Shown piece by piece: positions 17,629-25,894 of a stretch of DNA of 64,000 nucleotides. How positions within the stretch are numbered: position 1 is the first letter of the stretch; the number at the start of each line of letters is the position of its first letter. The stretch comes from Piscinibacter defluvii (GTDB taxonomy: Bacteria > Pseudomonadota > Gammaproteobacteria > Burkholderiales > Burkholderiaceae_C), in contig NZ_RCHJ01000005.1 in the NCBI RefSeq assembly GCF_004011805.1, positions 1 to 64,000 of the forward strand. The letters are read 5' to 3'. Made by a program: the position numbers and the translations under genes. Below the pieces are notes generated by a model. It had not been told where the DNA came from. It saw nothing but the letters and a program-made list of their open reading frames with translations, and did no database searches.

Positions 17629-18387
17629 TCAGGCGCGCGACACCGCCAGCGCGCGCTGCCAGGCGAGCAATTGCCGCTCCAGCTCGGCGATCTGTCGGTC
17701 CATGCGGGCGATCTCCTGGTCCAGCGCGCGCCACTCGGCGTCGCTGCCGCCGGCGCTGCGCGCCTGCTGGCCATGCCGGGCGCGGCTCGCTCGGGCGCTG
17801 TCGAGCGCGGCCTGCAGCGACTCGATGTTCTGCTGCTCGTGCCGGCGCAGCGCCTCGGCCTGCGCAGCGGAGATCTGGCGCGCGTCGACGTCGGCGCGCA
17901 GCCGCACGAGGCGCGCCTGGGCGTCGCGCAGCGACTGTTGAGCGGCCGCGAGCAGCCGGGCCAGGGCCTGGTTGTCCTGCTGCACCCGTTCGGCCGCCTC
18001 GCGCAGCGAGGCCAGCTCGCGCCGGTTGCGCTCGTCGCGCTCGGCCACCGCCTGTGCATCCGCGGCCCCCGCGGCCGCGCCGGCCGCCGCGCCGGTCTTG
18101 CAGGCGCCGCGTGCCGCGCCGCGCGCCGGGCCCTGCGCCAGCACCTCGAGTGCGGCGCCGACGCAGCCCTGCAGCGCGCCGACGCCGGTGCCGCCGAGCA
18201 GGATCTCGCCGCGGCGCGCCGGGTCGTCGCTGCGCGCAGCGCTGGCCGCCGCCTCGCCGAGCACGAGGCCGAATTCCAGCAGGCTGGCGGCCCGCGCGCG
18301 CCCGGCCTCGCCGGCCTCGGCCTGCGCCCCCGCGCACCCCAGCAACACGGCCAGCATCACGTGGCCGCACAGAACGATCGCCTTCAT
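17629..18387 (-). CDS. Exported coiled-coil protein, paralogue of the glycine-zipper lipoprotein
   Basis: A 252-residue protein. The start at 18387 has GGGAGG seven bases upstream. The N-terminus MKAIVLCGHVMLAVLLGCAG is a signal peptide that could be a lipoprotein signal (LLGC). A small-residue-rich part with Gly/Ala runs (KTGAAAGAAAGAA) leads into a long coiled coil that ends in RALAVSRA, identical to the last eight residues of the lipoprotein at 14536-15297. The motifs ISxxQAEA, QNIES, and LDxEIARM-RQ also match. It is 90 bases upstream of the fused SrfA/VWA gene on the same strand, so lipoprotein plus VWA forms a second, mirrored module. It diverges from the sigma factor gene. Confidence 0.75.
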   Translation of the reverse strand: MKAIVLCGHVMLAVLLGCAGAQAEAGEAGRARAASLLEFGLVLGEAAASAARSDDPARRGEILLGGTGVGALQGCVGAALEVLAQGPARGAARGACKTGAAAGAAAGAADAQAVAERDERNRRELASLREAAERVQQDNQALARLLAAAQQSLRDAQARLVRLRADVDARQISAAQAEALRRHEQQNIESLQAALDSARASRARHGQQARSAGGSDAEWRALDQEIARMDRQIAELERQLLAWQRALAVSRA

Positions 18388-18567
18388 CGTCGAACCTCCC
18401 TGCGTTGCGGCACCGCCCACCGGCGCCCATGCGCTTGCGACGCACGAGGCCGCGCCCGGTCAGGAAGGGAATGCCCGGCCTGACGTTCCGGCGCGCGGCG
18501 CGCCGCAGGGGCATGGACACGAGCGCGTGCGGGCCTGCCTATGATCGGTACCCGAGGGAGGGCCGAG

Positions 18568-19170
18568 ATGGAGGGAGAGGAGTTCCTGCGCCGCATGCGC
18601 GCCGGCGACGCGACGCTGTGGGACGAGCTGATGCCCGCGCTGCGCACCATCGCGCGCGGCGCCTGCCGCGACCTGCGCGTGTTCGACGAGCTGCGCGACG
18701 ACATCGTGCAGGAGGTCGCCTTCAAGGTGTTCACCGACTGGACGTCCTACCGCGCCGAAAGCAAGCTCGGCACCTGGATGTATTCGATCGCGCGCCACCG
18801 CTGTCTCGACGAACTGCGCAAGCGCCGGGTGCGCGGCGAGGGGCGCGCCGACGATCCGGTCGGCGCCGACGGCGACGACCCGCCCGAGCGCGGCGAGCAC
18901 TGGCACCCGGACATGGCGCAGTCGCTGTGCGTGCAGCAGGTGCTGCGCGAGCTCGAGTCGCAGGGCGAGGCGCGCCAGGGCAGCCGCCGCATGGTCGAGG
19001 TGCTGCTGTGGTGGGTGGAGAACGGCCCGGGCACCGAGGAGCTGGCCGCCTTCCTCAAGACCAGCGTGGCCGCGGCCAAGGAGCGCAAGAGCTACATCCT
19101 GCGCCACGTGCGGGCCTTGTGCCGCAAGTACTGCGGGCACGACGAATGTGTGCTCTCCGCGGCGGGGTGA
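18568..19170 (+). CDS. ECF-type RNA polymerase sigma factor
   Basis: A 200-residue sigma factor. The ATG at 18568 is chosen because GAGGGAGGG lies just upstream; an ATG at 18541 would add nine residues. Region 2 is clear: DDIVQEVAFKVFTDW followed by SKLGTWMYSIARHRCLDELR, the core-binding and -10 recognition part. After an acidic linker, region 4 is weaker (VEVLLWWVENGPGTEELAAF, then SVAAAKERKSYILRHVRALC), so promoter recognition may be unusual. A membrane protein that looks like its anti-sigma factor follows after three bases, then two TPR-CHAT genes. It probably controls this operon and perhaps the divergent Srf-related genes. The target promoter cannot be told from the sequence alone. Confidence 0.85.
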   Translation: MEGEEFLRRMRAGDATLWDELMPALRTIARGACRDLRVFDELRDDIVQEVAFKVFTDWTSYRAESKLGTWMYSIARHRCLDELRKRRVRGEGRADDPVGADGDDPPERGEHWHPDMAQSLCVQQVLRELESQGEARQGSRRMVEVLLWWVENGPGTEELAAFLKTSVAAAKERKSYILRHVRALCRKYCGHDECVLSAAG

Positions 19171-19173
19171 GAA

Positions 19174-19812
19174 ATGGCCAACGATCCCGACCGTGACGCG
19201 GAAGACTGGTTCGAGGCCCTGGCCGGGCGCCGCGAGGGCGATGCCGGCGCGCGTGCGCTGCGCGAGGCGCTGCAGGCCCAGGCGCGCACCCTGCGCGAGG
19301 CCGAGGCGGCGAGCGCCGCGGACCTCGACGCGCAGGAGCGCGCGCGCATGGATTCGCTCAAGGCCCGCCTGCAGGCGGCCGGTGCCTTCCGGCCCGCGCC
19401 GGCCCCGGCGCCCGCGCCCGGCCGGGGCGCGCGCCTGCGCACGCTGCTGCTGGGCGACTCGTGGCAGCGCCCGCTGGCCATCGCCGCCGGCGTGGTGCTG
19501 GCCAGCGTGCTGGCGCTGCGCCTCGCGCTGCCCGGCGGTGACGACGACGACCCGTCGCGCACGCTGCGCGGCGCGCCGGGCACGAGCATCACCGCCCCCG
19601 ACCCGGCCGCGAAGTCGGCCTCGCTCGAGACCCTGCTGCGCGGCGCCGGCGCGGAGGTGGTCCGGGTGCAGGTCAACGCGGCCGAATGGAGCCTGCTGGT
19701 GACGGTGCCCGATGCCGCGCGGCTGTCCGCGGTGCGGCAGCTGCTGCGCGAGTCGGGCTTCCAGGCCGACGGCAACCCGCCCTTCGAACTGTCGGTGCGT
19801 GCGCCGCGATGA
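19174..19812 (+). CDS. Membrane anti-sigma-like regulator
   Basis: A 212-residue protein. Residues 1-95 are hydrophilic and helical, with DAEDWFEALAGRREGD near the start, and would face the cytoplasm to bind the sigma factor. One span lies at about 96-118 (PLAIAAGVVLASVLALRLAL). The C-terminal part, residues about 140-212, would be periplasmic and looks like a small alpha/beta domain (VQVNAAEWSLLVTVPDAARL). There is no HxxxCxxC zinc motif, so it is not a ZAS-type anti-sigma. The assignment rests on position (three bases after the sigma gene) and topology. The stop overlaps the first TPR-CHAT gene by four bases. Confidence 0.65.
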   Translation: MANDPDRDAEDWFEALAGRREGDAGARALREALQAQARTLREAEAASAADLDAQERARMDSLKARLQAAGAFRPAPAPAPAPGRGARLRTLLLGDSWQRPLAIAAGVVLASVLALRLALPGGDDDDPSRTLRGAPGTSITAPDPAAKSASLETLLRGAGAEVVRVQVNAAEWSLLVTVPDAARLSAVRQLLRESGFQADGNPPFELSVRAPR

Positions 19813-22619
19813 GGCTGCTGCGCCGCCTGCTGCTGGGGCTGCTGCTCGGGTGCGCCGCCGTCGGCCTCGCGGCAGCGCAGGGCCGCGACGCGCAGGAGGC
19901 TGAACTCGCTGCCGCCGTGGCCGCGGCCGAGCAGGCGCAGGGACCGGACGGCCCCGCGGTGCTGGAGCCGCTGCGCTCGCTGGCCGACCTGCTGCGCCAG
20001 CGCGGCAGGCTGGCCGAGGCGCTGCCGCTGGCGCAGCGCGCGCTCGCGCTGGCCGAGCGCCTGCACGGCCCGGAGCACCTGGAGGTGGCCGGCGCGGCCA
20101 ACGAGCTCGGCCTGGTGCTGGTCGGCCTGGGCCGCTTCGCCGAGGCGCAGGCGCTGCTGCAGCGCAGCCTGGCGCTGCGCGAGCGGCTGCTGCCGGCCGA
20201 CCACCTGGACATCGCCAACAGCCTGAACAGCCTGGGCGAGCTGTACCGCCAGGCCGGCCCGCAGGCGCAGGCGGCGGCGATGTACGAGCGGGCGCTGGCC
20301 ATCGTCGAGAAGCAGCTCGGCCCCGAGCACCCGATCACCGCGCTGGTGCTGAACAACCTGTGCGCGGCACAGCTCGAGGTCGGCCGCTACGACCTGGCGC
20401 TCGCGGCCGGCCGGCGCAGCGTCGCGATCTACGAGAAGCTGGCCGGCCCGGAGCATCCGATGACGGCGCGCGCGCTGAGCAACCTGGCCGAGGTCTACCG
20501 CGGCCTGGGCCAGCCGGAGCAGGCGCTGCCGCCGATGGAGCGGGCCTTCGCCGCCTTTGAGCGCGCCTACGGCCCGGACAACCTCGAGGTCGCGCGGCTG
20601 GCCAACAACCTGGCGGGGCTGCACGAGTCGCAGGGGCGGATCGACGCGGCCATTCCGCTGTACGAACGCAGCATCGCGATCGTCGAGCGCCAGCTCGGGC
20701 CCGCGCACGCGTTCCTCGCCAACCCGCTCAACAACCTGGCCAGCCTCTACCAGGAGCGCGGCCGCGTCGCCGAGGCCCTGCCGCTGCACCGCCGCGCGCT
20801 GCAGCTGCGCGAGCGCATGCTCGGGCCGCAGCATCCGCTGGCCGCCGTGAGCCGCCACAACATCGCGCTCGCACTGCTGGCCGACGGGCAGCGCGACGCG
20901 GCGCAGGAGGAGCTGCAGCACAGCATCGTGCTCGCCGCGGCCGACCCGGCGGCGCGCGAGCTGCTCTGGCACGGCCAGTCCGACCTGGCGCAGCTGCACG
21001 CCGCGGCGGGGCGCAGCGAGCTGGCCATCCTGTGGGGCAAGGAGGCGGTCAACACGCTGCAGGGCCTGCGCGGCGGCATGCCCGCGCTCGAGCGCGAGCT
21101 GCAGCGCAGCTACCTGCAGAGCCGGCGCGCGCCCTACGACCGGCTGGCCGACCTGCTGATCGCGCAGGGTCGAATCGCCGAGGCGCAGGAAGTGCTGCAG
21201 ATGCTCAAGGAGGCCGAGCTGCACGAGGGCCTGGAGCGCGGCGGCGCGGTCGACCCGCGCAGCACGCGCATCGAGCTGACCGGCCTGGAGCGCGAGCGCT
21301 TTGCGCGCTACTACGCGCTGCGCGACCGCCAGGCCGCGCTGGCCGCCGAGCGCCAGGCGCTCGAGCGGCGCCGTGCCGGCGCGCCGCTGCCGGCCGCGGA
21401 CGCGGCGCGCCTGAAGGAGATCGTCGAGCAGCTGATGCCGGTGGCCGAGCAGGCGATGACCCGCTTCTTCGCCGAACTCGAGCGGGCGATGGTCGGCGCG
21501 CCGCCGGAGCCGGGCCGGCCGGCGGCAGGCGTGGAGGCGACCCGGCTGCGCCGCGCGGTCGACGCGCTGGCCGCCAGCGAGCCGGCGGCCGCGGCGGTGG
21601 GGCTGCAGTACCTCGTCAGCGACGAGCGCCTGTCGATCGTGCTGAGCCTGCCGGGCAGCCCGCCGATCGCGGTGCAGCAGCCGATCGGTCGGCGTGCGCT
21701 GCATGCGCGCCTGGCCGGTCTGCTGCTGCAGCTGCGCAACCCGGCCGCCGACCCGGCCCTGCTGCGTGCCGGGCTGCGCGAGCTGCACGGCTGGCTGGTG
21801 GCGCCCATCGAGGCCGACCTGCAGCGCTTCGGCGCCCGCACGCTGATGCTCTCGCTCGACGACCAGCTGCGCCTGCTGCCGTTCGCCGCGCTGCTCGACG
21901 AACGCGGCCGCCACCTGGTGCAGGACTACACGCTCGCGCTCTACAACGAGGCGGCGCGCCAGGCGCTCGAGAAGCCGGCGCCGCCGGCCTGGCGGGTGGC
22001 GGCGATGGGGCTCTCGGAGCCGGTCGACGACCTGCCGGCACTGGCGGCCGTGCCGCAGGAGCTGGCGGCGGTGGTGCGGGCACGCGGGGCGAGCGGCGAG
22101 GCCTGGCTGAACCGCGCCTTCGACCGCGCGCGGCTGCTCGCCACGCTGAACGCGCCCGGCTACAACGTGCTGCACGTGGCGAGCCATTTCGTGCTCGAGA
22201 ACGGCGCTCCCGCGAAGTCGCGCCTGTACCTGGGCGACAAGAGCCGCCTGACGCTGGCCGACATCGCACGCGAGGACCTGTCCTTCGGTCGCTTCGACCT
22301 GGTCACCTTCTCGGCCTGCGACACCGCGCGCGGCGGCGGGCGCGACGCCACCGGCCAGGAGCTGGGGAGCCTGTCGGCCAAGACGCAGAACCAGGGCGCG
22401 CAGGCGGTGCTGGCCACCTTGTGGAAGGTGGACGACGCCAGCACCTCGGGCTTCATGCAGCAGTTCTACGCGCTGCGCGGCGAGCGCGGCCTGAACAAGG
22501 CGCAGGCGCTGGGCGCGGTGCAGCGCGACATGATCGAAGGCCGCCTGCGCGGCGCCGGTTCCGACTGGCGCACGCCCTACCACTGGGCGCCGTTCGTGCT
22601 GATGGGAAACTGGCGATGA
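19809..22619 (+). CDS. Exported TPR-CHAT protein 1 (caspase-like protease fold)
   Basis: A 936-residue protein starting at 19809 by ATGA overlap with the regulator gene. A signal peptide (MRLLRRLLLGLLLGCAAVG) ends near LAAAQG. Residues about 30-440 hold tandem TPR/kinesin-light-chain-type repeats of about 42 residues, with recurring GPEHP and LNNLA motifs. The C-terminal CHAT domain (about 620-936) has the expected dyad: H793 in HVASH and C837 in FSACDTARGGG. CHAT proteins are caspase/separase-like cysteine proteases or their scaffolds, often triggered through TPRs. Export would place it in the periplasm or outside, unlike the cytoplasmic CRISPR-linked TPR-CHAT. It is one of a tandem pair and probably an effector of the sigma-controlled operon. 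Confidence 0.9.
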   Translation: MRLLRRLLLGLLLGCAAVGLAAAQGRDAQEAELAAAVAAAEQAQGPDGPAVLEPLRSLADLLRQRGRLAEALPLAQRALALAERLHGPEHLEVAGAANELGLVLVGLGRFAEAQALLQRSLALRERLLPADHLDIANSLNSLGELYRQAGPQAQAAAMYERALAIVEKQLGPEHPITALVLNNLCAAQLEVGRYDLALAAGRRSVAIYEKLAGPEHPMTARALSNLAEVYRGLGQPEQALPPMERAFAAFERAYGPDNLEVARLANNLAGLHESQGRIDAAIPLYERSIAIVERQLGPAHAFLANPLNNLASLYQERGRVAEALPLHRRALQLRERMLGPQHPLAAVSRHNIALALLADGQRDAAQEELQHSIVLAAADPAARELLWHGQSDLAQLHAAAGRSELAILWGKEAVNTLQGLRGGMPALERELQRSYLQSRRAPYDRLADLLIAQGRIAEAQEVLQMLKEAELHEGLERGGAVDPRSTRIELTGLERERFARYYALRDRQAALAAERQALERRRAGAPLPAADAARLKEIVEQLMPVAEQAMTRFFAELERAMVGAPPEPGRPAAGVEATRLRRAVDALAASEPAAAAVGLQYLVSDERLSIVLSLPGSPPIAVQQPIGRRALHARLAGLLLQLRNPAADPALLRAGLRELHGWLVAPIEADLQRFGARTLMLSLDDQLRLLPFAALLDERGRHLVQDYTLALYNEAARQALEKPAPPAWRVAAMGLSEPVDDLPALAAVPQELAAVVRARGASGEAWLNRAFDRARLLATLNAPGYNVLHVASHFVLENGAPAKSRLYLGDKSRLTLADIAREDLSFGRFDLVTFSACDTARGGGRDATGQELGSLSAKTQNQGAQAVLATLWKVDDASTSGFMQQFYALRGERGLNKAQALGAVQRDMIEGRLRGAGSDWRTPYHWAPFVLMGNWR

Positions 22620-22643
22620 CGCCAGGGGGCAACTGGCGATGAC
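22604..22643 (+). repeat. 17-bp direct repeat at the junction of the TPR-CHAT pair
   Basis: GGGAAACTGGCGATGAC at 22604-22620 and GGGCAACTGGCGATGAC at 22627-22643 differ at one base. The first copy holds the stop of CHAT gene 1, the second supplies the ATG of gene 2. The second also matches the 3' end of gene 2 (GGGCAACTGGCG), as if a fragment of another gene end was left by unequal crossing over in a tandem array. Confidence 0.7.
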
Positions 22644-25600
22644 CGGCCTGCTGCGGCGCGCACTGGGCGCGCTGCTGCTGGCGGCCTGCGGCGTGGCCAC
22701 GGCGCAGGCGCCGCCCGCGCGCGAAGAGACCCTGCGGGCCGCGCTGCAGGCCGCCGAGGCCGAGCCGGGGCCGGACGGCGCGGCGCTGTTCGAGGCCCTG
22801 GCCGCACTCGGCGACCACCTGTCGGCCGGCGGGCGGGCCGAGGAGGCGCTGGCGTTGTGGCAGCGCATGCTGGCCGAGGCCGAACGGCGCGCCGGCCCGG
22901 ACCACCTGCTCGTGGCCAGCACGCTGGAGCGCCTGGCCGGCGCGCACATCGCGCTCGGCGACCCGGCGCAGGCCCTGCCGCTCTTCGAGCGCAGCCGCGC
23001 CATCCTGGCCGCGCGCCAGGGGCCGCAATCGCGCAGCGTGATGATCTCGCTGGCCAACCACTCGGTTGCCCTGCGTGCGCTCGGCCGTCTCGACGACGCG
23101 GCGGCGCTGCTCGACCGGGCGCTCGAGATCGGCGAGCAGACCCTGCCACCGGACCACCGCGATCTCGCCGGGCTGCTGCTGAACCGCGCCGTGCTCGCGA
23201 TGTCGCAGGGCCGCAGCGCGCAGGCGCTCGCGCTGTTCGAGCGTTCCGGCGCGATCCTCGAGCGCCAGAGCGGCGCGCCGGGCATCGAGCTGGCGATGAA
23301 CCTGCTGAACCGTGCCACGCTGCTCGACATGACCGGGGACCCGGCCGGCGCGCTCGCCCTGTACGCGCGCGGCCTGCCGATCCTCGAAGCGCTGCGCGGA
23401 GCCGACAGCCCCGACGTGGCCACGGTGCTGGACAACCAGGCCGGTGCGTTGCAGCGCCTCGGGCGGCTCGACGAGGCGCTGCGCCAGCGCGAGCGCGCGC
23501 TGGGCATGCTCGAGCGCCTGCGCGGGCCGGACCATCCGACCCTGGCCACCCTGCTGAACAACATCGCCTACCTGCATCACCTGCGCGGCGACCTGGGCCG
23601 TGCGCTGCCGCTGTTCCAGCGCGCCGCCGCGCTGATCGAGGCGCGCTTCGGGCCGGAGCACCCGGAGCTCGGCGCGGCGCTGGGCAACCTCTCGATGACG
23701 CTGCTGTCGCTCGGGCGCCCGGCCGACGCGCTGCCGCTCGAGGAGCGTGCGCTGCGCATCGCCGAGCAGCGCCTCGGCGCGACGCACCCGGACGTCGCGC
23801 TGCGCCTGAACAACCTGGCGCGTGTGCACGGCGATCTCGGCCGCCACGAGGAGGCGCTGGCCCTGTACCGGCGCAGCCTCGCGCTGCGCGAACTCGACAC
23901 CGCCGGCAACCCGGCGCTGGTTCTGGTGGCGCGCAACAACGTCGCCGCGCAGCTGATCGATCTGGCGCGCTGGGACGAGGCGCGTGCCGAACTGCAGCGC
24001 AGCCGCGCGCTGCTGGCCGGCCTGGCCGGCGACCACACGCTGGAAGAGGCCACGCTGCTGAACAACGAGGCCGCGCTGGAAGCGCTGGCCGGGCGCTGGG
24101 AAGACAGCGTGCCGCTGTTCGGGGCGGCCATCGCGCGTGCCGACGCCGGAGCGACCGGGCGCGACGTGCTGTGGAAGGCGCAGAGCGGGCTGGCCGCCGT
24201 CTACCGCCGGCTCGGCCGGCCCGAGCTGGCCATCCTGTGGGGCAAGGAGGCGGTCAACACGCTGCAGGGCCTGCGTGCCGAGCTCGCCGGGCTGGAGCGC
24301 GGCCTGCAGGCGAGTTACCTGCAGGACAAGCGCGCCGTGTACGACCAGCTCGCCGACGCGCTGATCGCGCAGGGCCGCCTCTTCGAGGCGCAGGACGTGC
24401 TGCAGATGCTCAAGGAGCAGGAACTGCAGGAGGGCCTGCAGCGCGCCGAGCCGGTGGACCCGCGTCGCACGCGCATCGCGCTGACCGGCGTCGAGCGTGA
24501 ACGTTTTGCGCGCTACTACGCGCTGCGCGACGGCCAGGCCGCGCTGGCCGCCGAGCGGCTCGCGCTGCAGCAGCTGCAGGCGGCGCGGGCCCTCACGCCG
24601 GAGGAGGCGGCACGCCTGAAGCAGATCGTCGAGGTCGAGATGCCGCCGGCGGCCGAGGCGATGCGTGTCTTCCTGGCCCAGCTCGAGCGCGACATGGCGC
24701 GCACCGGCAGCGTGCCCGCGCAGCCGGCCGGCGGCGAAGCGAGCCGGCTGCGCCGCGCCGTCGACGCGCTCGCCGCCAGCGAACCGGCGGCGCGCGCCGT
24801 GGGCCTGCAGTACCTGGTGACCGACGAGCGCCTGTCGATCGTGCTGAGCCTGCCGGGCAGCCCGCCGCTGGCGGTGCAGCAGCCTGTCGGCCGACAGGCG
24901 CTGTACGAGCGCATCACCCGGCTGATGCTGCAGCTGCGCCACCCGCGCAGCGACGCGGCGGTCTGGCGGGCCGCGCTGCGCGAGCTGCATGGCTGGCTGG
25001 TGGCGCCCATCGAGGCCGACCTGCGGCGCTTCGGCGCCCGCACGCTGATGCTCTCGCTGGACGACCAGCTGCGCCTGATCCCGTTCGCCGCGCTGCTCGA
25101 CGAGCGCGGCCGCCACCTGGTGCAGGACTACACGCTCGCGCTCTACAACGAGGCGGCGCGCCAGGCGCTCGAGAAACCGGCCGCACCGCGCTGGCGGGTG
25201 GCGGCGATGGGCTTGTCCGAACCGGTGGACGACCTGCCCGCGCTCGCGGCCGTGCCGCAGGAGCTCGAGGCGGTGGTGCGCGTGCGCGGTGCGGGCGGCG
25301 CGGCCTGGCTGAACCGGGCCTTCGACCGCGCACGCCTGCTCGGCACGCTGGACTCGCGCGAGTACAACGTGCTGCACGTGGCGAGCCACTTCGTGCTGCA
25401 ACCCGGTCTGCCGGCGCAGTCGCGCCTCTACCTGGGCGACAAGAGCCGCCTGACGCTGGCCGACATCGCGCGCGAGGACCTGAAGTTCTCGCAGTTCGAC
25501 CTGGTCACCTTCTCGGCCTGCGACACCGCGCGCGGCGGCGGGCGCGACGCCACCGGCCAGGAGATGGAGAGCCTGTCGGCCAAGACGCAGAACCAGGGCG

Positions 25601-25821
25601 CGCAGGCGGTGCTGGCCACCTTGTGGAAGGTGGACGATGCGAGCACCGCCGCCTTCATGCGGCGCTACTACGCGCTGCGCGGCGAGCGCGGGCTGAACAA
25701 GGCGCAGGCGCTGCGCGAGGCGCAGCTGGCGATGCTCGAGGGCCGGATGCGCGCGCCCGGCCGCGACTGGGGCGCGCCCTACCACTGGGCGCCGTTCGTG
25801 CTGATGGGCAACTGGCGCTGA
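22639..25821 (+). CDS. Exported TPR-CHAT protein 2
   Basis: A 1060-residue paralogue of the preceding protein, with signal peptide MTGLLRRALGALLLAACG ending near ATAQ. It carries more TPR-type repeats (about residues 35-520; GPDHP, GPEHP and LNNLA motifs recur) and a CHAT domain near 750-1060. The dyad is intact: H917 in HVASH and C961 in FSACDTARGGG, with the same 44-residue spacing as in protein 1. The CHAT and helical middle parts are almost identical between the two genes down to long DNA runs, while the TPR halves differ more. This fits gene conversion or selection for different sensing surfaces on one effector domain. It ends with the same LMGNWR tail. Confidence 0.9.
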   Translation: MTGLLRRALGALLLAACGVATAQAPPAREETLRAALQAAEAEPGPDGAALFEALAALGDHLSAGGRAEEALALWQRMLAEAERRAGPDHLLVASTLERLAGAHIALGDPAQALPLFERSRAILAARQGPQSRSVMISLANHSVALRALGRLDDAAALLDRALEIGEQTLPPDHRDLAGLLLNRAVLAMSQGRSAQALALFERSGAILERQSGAPGIELAMNLLNRATLLDMTGDPAGALALYARGLPILEALRGADSPDVATVLDNQAGALQRLGRLDEALRQRERALGMLERLRGPDHPTLATLLNNIAYLHHLRGDLGRALPLFQRAAALIEARFGPEHPELGAALGNLSMTLLSLGRPADALPLEERALRIAEQRLGATHPDVALRLNNLARVHGDLGRHEEALALYRRSLALRELDTAGNPALVLVARNNVAAQLIDLARWDEARAELQRSRALLAGLAGDHTLEEATLLNNEAALEALAGRWEDSVPLFGAAIARADAGATGRDVLWKAQSGLAAVYRRLGRPELAILWGKEAVNTLQGLRAELAGLERGLQASYLQDKRAVYDQLADALIAQGRLFEAQDVLQMLKEQELQEGLQRAEPVDPRRTRIALTGVERERFARYYALRDGQAALAAERLALQQLQAARALTPEEAARLKQIVEVEMPPAAEAMRVFLAQLERDMARTGSVPAQPAGGEASRLRRAVDALAASEPAARAVGLQYLVTDERLSIVLSLPGSPPLAVQQPVGRQALYERITRLMLQLRHPRSDAAVWRAALRELHGWLVAPIEADLRRFGARTLMLSLDDQLRLIPFAALLDERGRHLVQDYTLALYNEAARQALEKPAAPRWRVAAMGLSEPVDDLPALAAVPQELEAVVRVRGAGGAAWLNRAFDRARLLGTLDSREYNVLHVASHFVLQPGLPAQSRLYLGDKSRLTLADIAREDLKFSQFDLVTFSACDTARGGGRDATGQEMESLSAKTQNQGAQAVLATLWKVDDASTAAFMRRYYALRGERGLNKAQALREAQLAMLEGRMRAPGRDWGAPYHWAPFVLMGNWR

Positions 25822-25866
25822 CGAATCCTTCCTGACCGCCGCGCCCGCCGCGCGTCCGACCTGCAA

Positions 25867-25882
25867 GCGCGACGTTTCGCGC
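25867..25882 (+). other. Small hairpin before the hydrolase start
   Basis: GCGCGA, a CGTT loop and TCGCGC form a six-base stem just upstream of the AGGAGG ribosome site of the next gene. It has no T-run, so a terminator is not supported; it may be chance or affect translation. Confidence 0.25.
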
Positions 25883-25894
25883 CAGGAGGACGGG

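Noticed and set aside
18495-18506. GCGGCGCGCCGC palindrome upstream of the sigma gene
   Set aside because: Such palindromes are expected by chance in DNA this rich in G and C; no second copy or spacing supports an operator.
19092-23564. Minus-strand open frame of 1490 codons opposite the anti-sigma and CHAT genes
   Set aside because: Antisense shadow with Arg/Ser/Ala-rich and Gln/Leu-rich stretches, no recognisable domain.
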